64,000 bases of DNA. Source: Evansella halocellulosilytica. Lineage in GTDB: Bacteria > Bacillota > Bacilli > Bacillales > Salisediminibacteriaceae. Under the pieces are notes generated by a model. It did not search any database, was not told the origin of the DNA, and worked only from the letters and a program-made list of their open reading frames with translations. The DNA lies in contig NZ_NIST01000001.1 of the NCBI RefSeq assembly GCF_002335745.1, positions 5,233,525 through 5,297,524 on the forward strand, given 5' to 3'. This document shows, in pieces, positions 35,543 through 44,433 of this stretch. The stretch's first letter is position 1, and each line of letters opens with the position of its first letter. The position numbers and the translations under genes were made by a program.

Positions 35543-36925
35543 TTGAATCATTTATTTAAAGGAACCGTTTTATTCTTTTTTACTGCGCTTCTCATTTTCG
35601 GGATGCTCGCAGCTTGTTCAGCTGATGACGAAGAAACGACTGGTGAAGAAAATCAAGATGACCAAACTGAAGACACGGGTGACAGCGATTCCGACGACTC
35701 TGCTGACAGTGGAGATGGAGACATATCCGGCGAATTAGAAATCCAATACTTTGTTGGTGGCTATGGGGATTCTTGGTGGAAAGAAGTCATTAGCGACTTT
35801 CAAGAACAATATCCAGATGTCACCATTATCGAGCATGCCGGACCGAACATCAACGATGAAATGAGATCACGTTGGGTTGCAGATAATCCGCCAGATGTTG
35901 TCTATATCGATGGCGCAGGGTCTAGTGAAACACAAATGGTTGAAGATGGACAGCTTATGAACTTAACAGATTGGGTTCAAGAAATTGAAGTAGATGGAAC
36001 GCCACTATTAGATAGTTTTATTGTCGAGCCAGCCAAGTATGATGGTGAGATTTTCAGTTTACCGTTAGTTTTTGACACTTGGGGAACTTGGTATAATAAA
36101 GCGGCTTTTGAAGCTGAAGGCTATGAGGTTCCGACCGATTTTGACAGTTACATGAGCACGATGGACGCAATCCAAGAAAACGAAGGAATTTCACCTTTCG
36201 TTACGACTGGCCAGCATCCTTACTATTTCCTCAGAGGTGTGTTAACACCAGCGTTCGGTGCAGCTGGCGGTGATGAATTACTCGCTGATATCGTGACCGG
36301 TGCTGAAGGAGTATGGGAAAGAGATGAAGTTGTTCATACGATGGAAAAAGTCGCAAAAATGCAAGAAGCTGGTCACATCGATGAAGGTTTTGGAGCGCTA
36401 AACCATACTCAGTCACAAATGAACTTCTTACTAGGTGAAAATGCCTTTGTCCCAGTAGGATTCTGGCTGCCAAACGAAATGGCAAATGATGTCCCCGACG
36501 GTTTTGAATATGGATTTATCCCTTCACCAATTCAAGATCCAGGTGAACCGTATGCGATCGTACCTGATTTACGTCCTTTAGCGATTGCAGAAAATGCGAA
36601 CAACCCAGAAGCTGCAAAAGCGTTTGTTGAGTTCGTATTCACACAAGAATATGCGACTCTTTTCTCTGAACATACCGGAGCTATGATGAACTTAATGGGT
36701 GTCGATTTATCTTCGAATGATAATGTACCGCCATACTTGATTGAAGCAAACGAAATGATTAACGATCCAGATACAGTACAAATTTATCATAGACCTCACC
36801 CAATGAGCTCAGACCTAGAAACCCCTCTTGGAAATGCATTAACATCGTTAATGCTCGGCAATATGACAGTTGACGAGTTCATTGAAGAAGCTGAAGCAGC
36901 GACAGCTGACTATCGTGGTGAATAG
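35543..36925 (+). CDS. Extracellular sugar-binding lipoprotein of ABC importer (CUT1)
   Basis: A 460-aa lipoprotein with a signal peptide ending in lipobox LAACS, a very acidic Asp/Glu/Ser linker of about 35 residues, then an SBP family 1 fold (LEIQYFVGGYGDSWWKEVIS, PDVVYIDGAG, AKAFVEFVFTQEYATLF). It captures an oligosaccharide for the two permeases downstream. The start is TTG 35543, 9 nt after AAGGGGG. The acidic linker suggests adaptation to high pH or salt. The substrate cannot be told; carbohydrate is inferred from the family. Confidence 0.88.
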   Translation: MNHLFKGTVLFFFTALLIFGMLAACSADDEETTGEENQDDQTEDTGDSDSDDSADSGDGDISGELEIQYFVGGYGDSWWKEVISDFQEQYPDVTIIEHAGPNINDEMRSRWVADNPPDVVYIDGAGSSETQMVEDGQLMNLTDWVQEIEVDGTPLLDSFIVEPAKYDGEIFSLPLVFDTWGTWYNKAAFEAEGYEVPTDFDSYMSTMDAIQENEGISPFVTTGQHPYYFLRGVLTPAFGAAGGDELLADIVTGAEGVWERDEVVHTMEKVAKMQEAGHIDEGFGALNHTQSQMNFLLGENAFVPVGFWLPNEMANDVPDGFEYGFIPSPIQDPGEPYAIVPDLRPLAIAENANNPEAAKAFVEFVFTQEYATLFSEHTGAMMNLMGVDLSSNDNVPPYLIEANEMINDPDTVQIYHRPHPMSSDLETPLGNALTSLMLGNMTVDEFIEEAEAATADYRGE

Positions 36926-36973
36926 ATTCATTCTAGAATTCTAGTATTGATCAAATTTTGAGTAAAACGATTG

Positions 36974-37024
36974 TATGGAATGTGAGACAAAATTCCCGTC
37001 ATTGCATTCCATCTTTCTTTTTTT
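36974..37024 (+). terminator. Partial terminator between binding protein and permease
   Basis: GGAATG ... CATTCC stem with a 20-plus-nt loop followed by CTTTCTTTTTTTTG. Such leaky stops after the binding-protein gene let it be made in excess over the permeases. Confidence 0.6.
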
Positions 37025-37175
37025 GTAAAGCTACCTTGAAAACAATGCATTTTTGACAGATGTAAAATAAATATTCATTTCTTAATTTATTAGAAACATG
37101 GTGCAAACGGCAGTTATTACAGAACGAATGTCCGTTGAATTTACCAACGACAGAGTTTAGAAAGGAGTGATTGAA

Positions 37176-38069
37176 TTGGTCCAATCGAAAAAACAAAAGT
37201 ACTTATTTTTGGCGTTTTGTCTCTTACCTGCCTTCATCTTGTTTTCAATTTTTACACTATACCCATTATTCAGCGGCTTATATTATTCCTTTTTTAGCTG
37301 GTCAGGCTCTGCTGCCAACAAAGAATTTATCGGATTAAGTAACTACATTCGGCTTTTTAATGATTCAATTATTCCAAGAACGATCCTGCACGACTACTTT
37401 CTTGTCGTGACAAAAGTAATCGGAATTATGATTTTAGCTACCTTCTTTGCAGTTGCTATTATGCAATTAAAAATTAAAGAAGCACCTTTTTACCGAATCA
37501 TCTTTTTCTTTCCAAATATTATGTCCGTCGTCGTTATCGGGATACTATGGACATTTATATATAATCCAAGTCTCGGTCTAATCAATTCAGGTTTAACGTT
37601 CCTCGGTTTAGAAAGCTGGACGCGCCCTTGGTTAGGCAGTGAAACATGGGCATTACCGTCACTCGTTTTACCTTCCATATGGGCTGGAATTGGTTTATTC
37701 ATGTTAATGCTTATGGGAGGAATCGGGACTATTTCGAAAAGCTATTATGAAGCTGCTGAACTAGACGGTGCCAGTGAATGGCAGCAGTTTTGGAAAGTAA
37801 CCTTGCCATTGATTTGGCCACAAGTAAAAGTATCCATCCTTTATATTGTCATTACGACGTTAAATGGATCTTTTATTATCGTTCAAATTATGACTGGCGG
37901 CGGTCCTAACAACGCCACTCACGTCATGGGATCATACTTGTATCAGCAAGCATTCGTTCAATACAACTTCGGTTACGGAGCAACGATCGGGGTTATGATT
38001 TTAGTTATTTCATTCATCACAGTGTTTATTTTACAATATTTGCTACGGCGAGAAAAAGTCCAATACTAG
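37176..38069 (+). CDS. Sugar ABC transporter permease 1 (MalF-like)
   Basis: About 297 aa with six hydrophobic helices; opening KKQKYLFLAFCLLPAFILFS and the EAA loop YYEAAELDGASEWQQFWKVT, which docks the ATPase. Start is most likely TTG 37176, 8 nt after AAGGAG; an in-frame GTG at 37167 overlaps that site. It pairs with the MalG-like permease at 38501, but a long repeat separates them. Confidence 0.88.
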   Translation: MVQSKKQKYLFLAFCLLPAFILFSIFTLYPLFSGLYYSFFSWSGSAANKEFIGLSNYIRLFNDSIIPRTILHDYFLVVTKVIGIMILATFFAVAIMQLKIKEAPFYRIIFFFPNIMSVVVIGILWTFIYNPSLGLINSGLTFLGLESWTRPWLGSETWALPSLVLPSIWAGIGLFMLMLMGGIGTISKSYYEAAELDGASEWQQFWKVTLPLIWPQVKVSILYIVITTLNGSFIIVQIMTGGGPNNATHVMGSYLYQQAFVQYNFGYGATIGVMILVISFITVFILQYLLRREKVQY

Positions 38070-38115
38070 TGACTGATCATGTTTGCGGAACAACGTGCTA
38101 TTACTATGACGTTAC

Positions 38116-38486
38116 AAGAAAAGCGCAAGAGATAAAGGAGTGTCGAAAGCTTGTCTTTGTCTCTTCCTCTACTAAAATTGCTTTGGAGTGTATCCGTCGA
38201 GACAACTCGAAGTCTTGCGTGATGTAAACGTTCGTCGCTCACGACTTATCGTAGACGAGGTGAGGGAAGTTTCTCAAGTCGTTCATGCTGCCTCTTCCTC
38301 TACCTGAGTTGCTTCGTAGTATGTCCGTCGAGACAACTCGTTAGATCAGAACTTCGGCTAATACCCCCGCGTCCTGCGAGAACGCCGAAGTCACCACGTC
38401 CGTGTGGAAGCTCGTGATGTAACGCTCTTCGCTGAAGCTAGACAGCAATTGAGAGATTGTATTTTATACTTTTTTAACCTTTGAAA
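38116..38486 (+). repeat. Long dispersed repeat, copy D, inside the ABC operon
   Basis: Starts AAGAAAAGCGCAAGAGATAA and lacks the first hairpin module. It contains CTCGAAGTCTTGCGTGATG, GAGACAACTCGTTAGATCAG, CCCCGCGTCCTGCG and CCACGTCCGTGTGG, and ends CTAGACAGCAATTGAGAGAT then TTTTATAC. It lies between the two permease genes and stops about 15 bp before the second start codon. Confidence 0.88.
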
Positions 38487-38500
38487 AAGGAGGTACAAAT

Positions 38501-39349
38501 GTGAAGCAAAATAGAAAAGCTGGTCATATTTTACAGCGTACAGGGATAAGGCTACCGTTGATCTTATGGTCCATTGCAGTCTTGTATCCGATTATATGGA
38601 TGCTTATTGGATCATTCAAATCGAATGCCGAAATATATGCCAATCCGTGGGGGTTGCCTGCTTCGTTTAACTTTCAAAATTTTACTGATGCTTGGAACAA
38701 CTACAATATCGATGTTGGCGTTTTTAATAGTTTGATTGTCACGATATTTGGTGCATTATTAACGTTAGCTTTGGCTGTACCAACCTCATATGCACTTGAA
38801 AGAATGAAGTTTCGCGGAAGTACATTACTATTTAACCTTTACATTTCGGCGATGATGATTCCAATGGTGCTCGGCTGGATCCCATTATTTTTCCTATTAG
38901 CACAGTTTAATATGCTAGACAATATTTTTGGATTAGGGATTGTCTATGCCGTTTCACAATTGCCTTTTAGTATCTTTGTTTTGACGACCTTTATGAGTTC
39001 AATCCCGAAAGAATTAGAGGAATCCGCAGCGATTGACGGGATGTCCCAATATGGCGTACTGTTAAAAATCATTACCCCGCTCACGATGTCCGGAATTATT
39101 ACCGTGACTATTATGAACGTAATTCAATTTTGGAATGAATATTTCATGGCCTTAATCTTCTTACAGTCACGGGAAAATTATACGTTAGGCCTTGCGATTG
39201 ATTTTATTAGTCGTGAAGCAGAGTATACGAATGCTTGGGGAACATTATTTGCGAGTTTAACGATTGCCATCATTCCAGTTATCGTCTTATATGCCATCTT
39301 CCAGCGCCGCATTTCAAAAGGCATGACCGAAGGCGCGATCAAAGGGTAG
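38501..39349 (+). CDS. Sugar ABC transporter permease 2 (MalG-like)
   Basis: A 282-aa permease with six helices and EAA loop EESAAIDGMSQYGVLLKIIT. GTG start 38501 is preceded by AAAGGAGG at 8 nt. The typical YAIFQRRISKGMTEGAIKG end is complete. No cognate ATPase gene follows; a shared MsmX-type ATPase elsewhere is the usual Bacillus solution (inference). Confidence 0.9.
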   Translation: MKQNRKAGHILQRTGIRLPLILWSIAVLYPIIWMLIGSFKSNAEIYANPWGLPASFNFQNFTDAWNNYNIDVGVFNSLIVTIFGALLTLALAVPTSYALERMKFRGSTLLFNLYISAMMIPMVLGWIPLFFLLAQFNMLDNIFGLGIVYAVSQLPFSIFVLTTFMSSIPKELEESAAIDGMSQYGVLLKIITPLTMSGIITVTIMNVIQFWNEYFMALIFLQSRENYTLGLAIDFISREAEYTNAWGTLFASLTIAIIPVIVLYAIFQRRISKGMTEGAIKG

Positions 39350-39414
39350 CAAGAAAAATATAAACATGAAGATTTCACAGTCTATTGGAATTACATAAGT
39401 ATCCTATTCGGATT

Positions 39415-39447
39415 GAAATCCCGTTCCATCGGGGTTTCTTTTTTTTG
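39415..39447 (+). terminator. ABC operon terminator
   Basis: GAAATCCCG / CGGGGTTTC stem (one G-T pair) then a run of T. Confidence 0.85.
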
Positions 39448-39511
39448 CTTTGAAAAATGTAAAGCTACAGTTTCTCCTTCTTTTTAAATTCTTAATAAAG
39501 AACAATATCAC

Positions 39512-39566
39512 TTGACTACGTTCTTTATAAAGCATATAATAACTTATAATGTTCGTTTTAACGAAC
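39512..39566 (+). promoter_or_regulatory. Sigma-A promoter with downstream operator for sipW-tasA
   Basis: TTGACT (39512-39517), 17-bp gap, TATAAT (39535-39540). Just downstream, over the expected start of transcription, is the palindrome GTTCGTT-TT-AACGAAC (39551-39566). Its half-site resembles the SinR box GTTCTYT, so a biofilm-type repressor is possible. Confidence 0.65.
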
Positions 39567-39599
39567 GTCATCCTGGAAGCGAGTAGAGGGGGGAGTTGC

Positions 39600-40133
39600 T
39601 TGATAAAAAAAGTCATGAAGTGGATCAGTAATCTATTCGTTGTTTTCTTTCTTATTTTAAGCTTAGGAGTATTGGTCACGAATGTACAAGCTAAAGGTGA
39701 ACCTCCGTCTATTTTTGGATTTCAACTTTTGCAAGTTTTAACTGGTAGCATGGAACCGCACCTAAATCCTGGCGATATTGTCGTCATTAAAAAGGATAAT
39801 GGAATCCAAGTAAATGACGTCATTACGTATAAGAATCCCGAAAACATTTATGTCACTCACCGGGTCGTTGATGTCGTGGAGAAAAATAATGAGATACTTT
39901 TTCAAACAAGAGGTGATGCCAATAATATTGTCGACCAAGACTTTGTCTCCTCAGACCAACTCTTAGGATCATATGTTTTTTCGATTCCAAAGATCGGTTA
40001 CATCATTAATATCGCTAAAAATCCTATAGGTATATTCCTTCTTTCTATGATACTTATCATCCTATTAATCTTCGGTACAGTGAAAAAAATCATTTTACGC
40101 AACCATGAAAGTAACGATAAAGTCAACACTTGA
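39600..40133 (+). CDS. sipW: ER-type signal peptidase I, SipW-like
   Basis: A 177-aa membrane protease with an N-terminal helix, the S26B catalytic Ser in TGSMEPHLNPGD, His in THRVVDVVE, Asp in TRGDANN (Ser-His-Asp in place of the usual Ser-Lys) and a second helix near the C-terminus. SipW-type enzymes process TasA-like matrix proteins. The start is probably TTG 39600 after AGGGGGGAG; the first ATG in the frame with this spacing is missing. The TasA-like gene follows after 94 bp. Confidence 0.9.
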   Translation: MIKKVMKWISNLFVVFFLILSLGVLVTNVQAKGEPPSIFGFQLLQVLTGSMEPHLNPGDIVVIKKDNGIQVNDVITYKNPENIYVTHRVVDVVEKNNEILFQTRGDANNIVDQDFVSSDQLLGSYVFSIPKIGYIINIAKNPIGIFLLSMILIILLIFGTVKKIILRNHESNDKVNT

Positions 40134-40227
40134 ATGTCGGTGTTAGGAGGTGACGATTCGAGAAAAAACGGACAAGCTTCACTCACAAGGAGAGTATACA
40201 GAATCCAAAAATTGGGAGGGATGTCGT

Positions 40228-41037
40228 GTGAAAAAGAAACCACTATTTATCGTCATAAGTGTTATATTGCTAGCTGTCATTATTTCTGGAACGATTGCTT
40301 ATTTTTCAATGGAATTTTCGAGTGATGAAAATACCGCTACTGCTGCAACATTTGATGTTGATGTCGTCAATTCCGACGGTGAAACGATCGGGGATGCTCA
40401 ATTTGATTTAGATGAAAAACTGTACCCTGGAATGGAAACGAGAGAAGTTTACACATTCGATATTAATAAAAATAATACAGAAGTACCTTTAGAATATAGT
40501 GTGAACTTAACGCCATCTGGTGACTTATTCCCTTCTAACGGAAGCACGCCTATTGAACTGAAAATGGAAAGATTGATTGATGGAAACTGGACTACAGTGG
40601 ACCATTCCACACAATTCAGGCCAGAAAACGATACAGAAAGCTACCGCATTTTAATCGATTGGCCGCATGGTGACAATGACATTGAATTCCAAGGGACTAC
40701 TGGAAATATCAGTTTAGAGGTTGTTGCCACTCAAGTCGATGATTTTGTCATTGATCTTGAGTTAGGAAATGTTGAGTTTATCAATTCAACGCCGATACGG
40801 AGCGGAAGTGTCGTTTTCGAAATCATCAATAACGGTAGCCAGTTAGAAGATACTTCAGTTAGGATTGATAGAAGAGTACAAAATGATTGGGTCCGTGTCA
40901 TAACGATTAACAATAGCACCATTCAAGAAGGCTCAAGGGAATATAGTGCCCCAAGACTAAACGACTTAGGAAGATACTACAGAATTACAATCGAATATGA
41001 AGGAGACGTTATTTTGCAAGAAGAAGTTTGGGGGTAA
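40228..41037 (+). CDS. TasA/camelysin-like secreted protein, SipW substrate
   Basis: A 269-aa secreted protein. The signal peptide (KKKPLFIVISVILLAVIISG) ends in GTIAYFSMEFSSDENTATA, the hallmark of SipW-processed TasA/CalY proteins. Residues 35-170 resemble the TasA-type beta domain (ATFDVDVVNSDG); a second beta-rich part follows with no relative recognised. In B. subtilis TasA forms biofilm fibres; CalY of the cereus group is a surface protease-like protein. Start GTG 40228 follows GGGAGG; an in-frame GTG at 40150 overlaps its own ribosome site. No tapA gene is present. Confidence 0.82.
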   Translation: MKKKPLFIVISVILLAVIISGTIAYFSMEFSSDENTATAATFDVDVVNSDGETIGDAQFDLDEKLYPGMETREVYTFDINKNNTEVPLEYSVNLTPSGDLFPSNGSTPIELKMERLIDGNWTTVDHSTQFRPENDTESYRILIDWPHGDNDIEFQGTTGNISLEVVATQVDDFVIDLELGNVEFINSTPIRSGSVVFEIINNGSQLEDTSVRIDRRVQNDWVRVITINNSTIQEGSREYSAPRLNDLGRYYRITIEYEGDVILQEEVWG

Positions 41038-41084
41038 TATCACCGCCAGCTAAAAAAAGAAGTAAATCACTTTTAACGCCTTCA

Positions 41085-41118
41085 CTCATCCGTCGCTAGC
41101 TGGCGGATGAGCTTTTTC
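41085..41118 (+). terminator. Terminator of the TasA-like gene
   Basis: CTCATCCG / CGGATGAG stem followed by CTTTTTC. Confidence 0.85.
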
Positions 41119-41139
41119 ATGATAAAACAAACGTGACTT

Positions 41140-41259
41140 ATTCTTAAAAAGCTTTTCGTAAGTAAATAAGTAAGTACTCGCCTAGAAACTTTTATACTTT
41201 TGTGCAAGTCTCAATGGTCAAAGCCTTCATCGACGTTATAGATTGTCCATAGTTTTTAT
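41140..41259. repeat. Short dispersed repeat, copy 4
   Basis: CTAGAAACTTTTATACTTTT, GTGCAAGTCTCAA, AAAGCCTTCATCGACGTTAT, TTGTCCATAG. It abuts long repeat E. Confidence 0.65.
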
Positions 41260-41515
41260 AAGAAAAGCGTAACCGCCTTTGGTTATCGTCTAAGAAATCT
41301 GATCGGACAAAACGCCACGTCCTGTGGCATGCCCGGCATTAGACGTCCTGTCCGTCGAGACAACTCGTAAGATAAGATCTTCGGCTAAAACCCCCGCGTC
41401 CTGCAGGAACACCGAAGTCACCACATCCGTGTGGAAGCTCGTGTAGTAAACGCTCGTGCCTGCTAGTCTAGACAGAAATCTAGAATTGAAATTTTATACT
41501 TTCTTATCTTTTTAA
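41260..41515 (+). repeat. Long dispersed repeat, copy E
   Basis: Starts AAGAAAAGCGTAACCGCC; contains CCACGTCCTGTGG, GACGTCCTGTCCGTC, a CCCCGCGTCCTGCAGG hairpin and CCACATCCGTGTGG; ends CTAGACAGAAATCTAGAATT then TTTTATACTTTC. Shortest copy. Confidence 0.85.
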
Positions 41516-41549
41516 AAAAGACGCGCCTCTCGTAATGGGCACGCCTCTA
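41516..41549 (-). terminator. End of the fatty-acid operon
   Basis: On the minus strand GAGGCGTGCC / GGCGCGTC imperfect stem followed by TTTTTT, 9 bp after the last gene. Confidence 0.7.
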
Positions 41550-41557
41550 CTCAACGA

Positions 41558-43180
41558 TTATGTCGTCTCCTCTATTAAATGGTTTTTAAGTTGATCTCGT
41601 AATTTCCGTTTCATGAACTTACCTACCGACGTTTTTGGAATTTCATCTAAAAAGATGATGTCATCTGGCAGCCACCACGTAACGAATTGTTTACTTAAAA
41701 AGTCCATTAATTCCTCTTTTGAAACTGTCGTCCTATAATCATCCTTTAATACGACACAAGCGACAGGACGTTCTTGCCACTCTGGGTGAGCAACCGCAAC
41801 AACACTTGCCTCAAACACTGCATCATGGGCCATTAGTGCATTCTCCAAATCAACCGATGAGATCCATTCACCGCCACTTTTTATTAAATCCTTCGTTCGG
41901 TCAATTACTTTCACAAACCCTTCTTCATCAACCGTCACAACGTCCCCAGTATAAAGCCACCCATTTCCAAATGCTTCATTTGTACGTTCATCATGATAAT
42001 ATTCATTTGCAATCCATGGTCCTCGAACGAGAAGCTCTCCCATTTCCTCTCCATCCCAAGCAACTTCGCCGTTTGCGCCGATCACTTTCATTTCAAGACC
42101 AGGAACAAGTAGACCTTGCTTAGCCCGGACATTTAGTTTTTCTTCCTCTGGTAAATCTTCTTGATAGCTCTTTAACCTTGAGATTGTAACAAGAGGACTC
42201 GTTTCGGTCATACCATACGCATGAATAAATGGGATATTGTATTTCGTTTCATATGCACGAATCATCCCAAGAGGAGCAGCAGACCCACCGCAAAGAACAG
42301 CACGAAGACAACTCGTGTCATAGTTCCCTTCATCTAATTCCTTCAATAATCCTAACCATATTGTCGGGACACCAGCTGTTATCGTCACTTTTTCTGATTC
42401 GATTAATTGTGCGATCAATTTCGGCGTAAACTGGGGTCCAGGTAAAACTTGTGTTGACCCGAGCCATGTTGCAGCAAATGGTAATCCCCAAGCATTTGCA
42501 TGAAACATTGGAACGACAGGCATACAACGATCTGATTCAGAAAGTGCCGCAGAATCAGCTAGCGCCATTGCAAAACTGTGTAAAACGATTCCTCTATGAG
42601 AATAGGTGACCCCTTTCGGATTTCCTGTCGTTGCAGACGTATAGCACATTCCTGCAGGCTCATTTTCATCAATTTTCTTTTCAAATTCATATGTTTCATC
42701 TGCTTCCGCTAATAGCTTTTCATAGGAGTAGACAGGTGATAACGTCGTTTGAGGAAGCTCCTCATAATCAGACATAACAATAAATGCTTCGACCGATTTT
42801 AACCGGTCTTTCAAAGGCTCAATAAGTGGTAATAAATCATCATCGATTAGTAGCACTTTATCTTCTGCATGATTGATGACATAAATAAGATGTTCCTGTG
42901 AAAGTCGAAGGTTAATTGTATGAAGGATCGCCCCCATACCTGGAGCTGCAAAGTATATTTCAAGATGACGATGATGATTCCACGCCAACGTGCCTACCCG
43001 ATCACCTTTAGAAATTCCTAACTTTTTTAAGGCACTTGCAAGCTGTCGAGTTCTTGCACCGATTTGCTTATATGTGAATCGTGAAACACCCGTAGAAGTT
43101 CTAGAGATTACTTGTTTTTTCGGAAAAAATTTCTCTGCTCTTTCCAACATCGATCCAATTGTTAAAGGAAAATCCATCAT
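41558..43180 (-). CDS. Long/medium-chain acyl-CoA synthetase 1
   Basis: A 540-aa AMP-forming ligase activating fatty acids to acyl-CoA. ANL marks: P-loop-like TSATTGNPKGVTYSHRG, YGMTETSPLV, GELLVRGPW, YTGDVVTVDEEG and the C-terminal lysine motif PKTSVGKFMKRKLR. Last gene of the operon read from the sigma-54 promoter at 48971; 67 bp after the CoA-transferase gene. The chain length of the substrate is not visible. Confidence 0.9.
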   Translation of the reverse strand: MMDFPLTIGSMLERAEKFFPKKQVISRTSTGVSRFTYKQIGARTRQLASALKKLGISKGDRVGTLAWNHHRHLEIYFAAPGMGAILHTINLRLSQEHLIYVINHAEDKVLLIDDDLLPLIEPLKDRLKSVEAFIVMSDYEELPQTTLSPVYSYEKLLAEADETYEFEKKIDENEPAGMCYTSATTGNPKGVTYSHRGIVLHSFAMALADSAALSESDRCMPVVPMFHANAWGLPFAATWLGSTQVLPGPQFTPKLIAQLIESEKVTITAGVPTIWLGLLKELDEGNYDTSCLRAVLCGGSAAPLGMIRAYETKYNIPFIHAYGMTETSPLVTISRLKSYQEDLPEEEKLNVRAKQGLLVPGLEMKVIGANGEVAWDGEEMGELLVRGPWIANEYYHDERTNEAFGNGWLYTGDVVTVDEEGFVKVIDRTKDLIKSGGEWISSVDLENALMAHDAVFEASVVAVAHPEWQERPVACVVLKDDYRTTVSKEELMDFLSKQFVTWWLPDDIIFLDEIPKTSVGKFMKRKLRDQLKNHLIEETT

Positions 43181-43247
43181 TCCCCAATACCCCTTCCAAT
43201 TACAGAATGTGTGATAGTGTCAACAAAATCTAGCGCTACAATAAGAT

Positions 43248-44387
43248 TTAAAACACGTTACCATTCTTCCATTCTTTTATCTGTTGTGACGATACTTGCA
43301 ATCGTTTCATTAAAATTTCCTCTGTATGTTCACCTAAGACAGGCGGTGGTGACGCCTCTTCTAAGGGACTTCCCTGGTGGGTGAACACTTGCACCATTCC
43401 CCATTTCGAGTCGACGACCTTCTGTCCCTTTTGGAAATAAGGAAATGAAGCTAGCTCACTCGTTTCTAAAATAGGAGTTAAACAACAATCTACTTTTATA
43501 CTAAACTGTGTCCATTCTTCTAACGTCCTCTCAGAAAAAAGCACTTTCAAATCACTGTATACGTTGTTTTCTTCTTTTGCAGGTGAATCGTGAGCCTCTA
43601 TCCAATCTTCTCTTTTTACCGCATGACAAAAGTTCACCCAAAACTTTTTCTCTAATGCTGCAAGACTAACAAACCGTTCATCTTTCGTTTCATAGATTTG
43701 ATAGGAAACGATTTCCCCACCAAGAAATGGAACACCATGCTGACTGCCTGTTTCTTGATGAAACAAAACATGGTTCGACATGAAGGACATCATCGCATTC
43801 GCCATTGAAAAATCAATGTATGTTCCTTCACCCGTTTTTCCCCGCTGAATTAAACCGCTTAAAATCGCTTCGTTAACCGCGATACTGCTAACGAGGTCGG
43901 CAAACGTATTTTTCGGATGAACAGGTATACCGTCACGATCTTTTAATTGAGCAAGCGCACCACTTAAAGCCATGTAATTTAAATCATGACTCCCTAGAGA
44001 GCTCATCGTTCTATTTTGTCCATAACCTGAGACCGAACAATAAACGATCGCGTTATTCAACTTTTTAACACGTTCGTAATCGATCCCTAACTTTTTAGCC
44101 ACTCCTGGCCTAAAGCTTTCAACGACAACGTCTGCCGTTTTGATCAACTTTCTAGCAATCTCTTGGGCAGCTTGATTTTTCAAGTTAAGCGTGATGCTTT
44201 TTTTATTTCGATTATTAGCAAGAAAGACAAGACCTGTTCCATCTTTTTTCACACCGAGATTGCGGGCTGGATCGCCTTCTTGCGGCTCAACTTTTATAAC
44301 CTCTGCTCCCATATCAGCTAACCTAAGTGTTGCAAAAGGGCCAGGTAAATAAAATGAAAAGTCAATGACTTGAATTCCTTTAAGCAT
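43248..44387 (-). CDS. CaiB/BaiF family CoA-transferase
   Basis: A 379-aa class III CoA-transferase. It has LKGIQVIDFSFYLPGPFATLRLADMGAEVIKVEP-type opening (LPGPFATLRLADMGAEVIKV), NNRNKKSITLNLK, and the catalytic Asp expected in SLGSHDLNYMALSGAL. It moves CoA between carboxylic acids, often in carnitine, aromatic or branched acid breakdown. It sits between two acyl-CoA synthetase genes (gaps of 46 and 67 bp). Confidence 0.9.
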   Translation of the reverse strand: MLKGIQVIDFSFYLPGPFATLRLADMGAEVIKVEPQEGDPARNLGVKKDGTGLVFLANNRNKKSITLNLKNQAAQEIARKLIKTADVVVESFRPGVAKKLGIDYERVKKLNNAIVYCSVSGYGQNRTMSSLGSHDLNYMALSGALAQLKDRDGIPVHPKNTFADLVSSIAVNEAILSGLIQRGKTGEGTYIDFSMANAMMSFMSNHVLFHQETGSQHGVPFLGGEIVSYQIYETKDERFVSLAALEKKFWVNFCHAVKREDWIEAHDSPAKEENNVYSDLKVLFSERTLEEWTQFSIKVDCCLTPILETSELASFPYFQKGQKVVDSKWGMVQVFTHQGSPLEEASPPPVLGEHTEEILMKRLQVSSQQIKEWKNGNVF

Positions 44388-44433
44388 CAGACAGCCCCTC
44401 CTAACATGTGACCCGGGTGTAGTTGCGTTCCTA

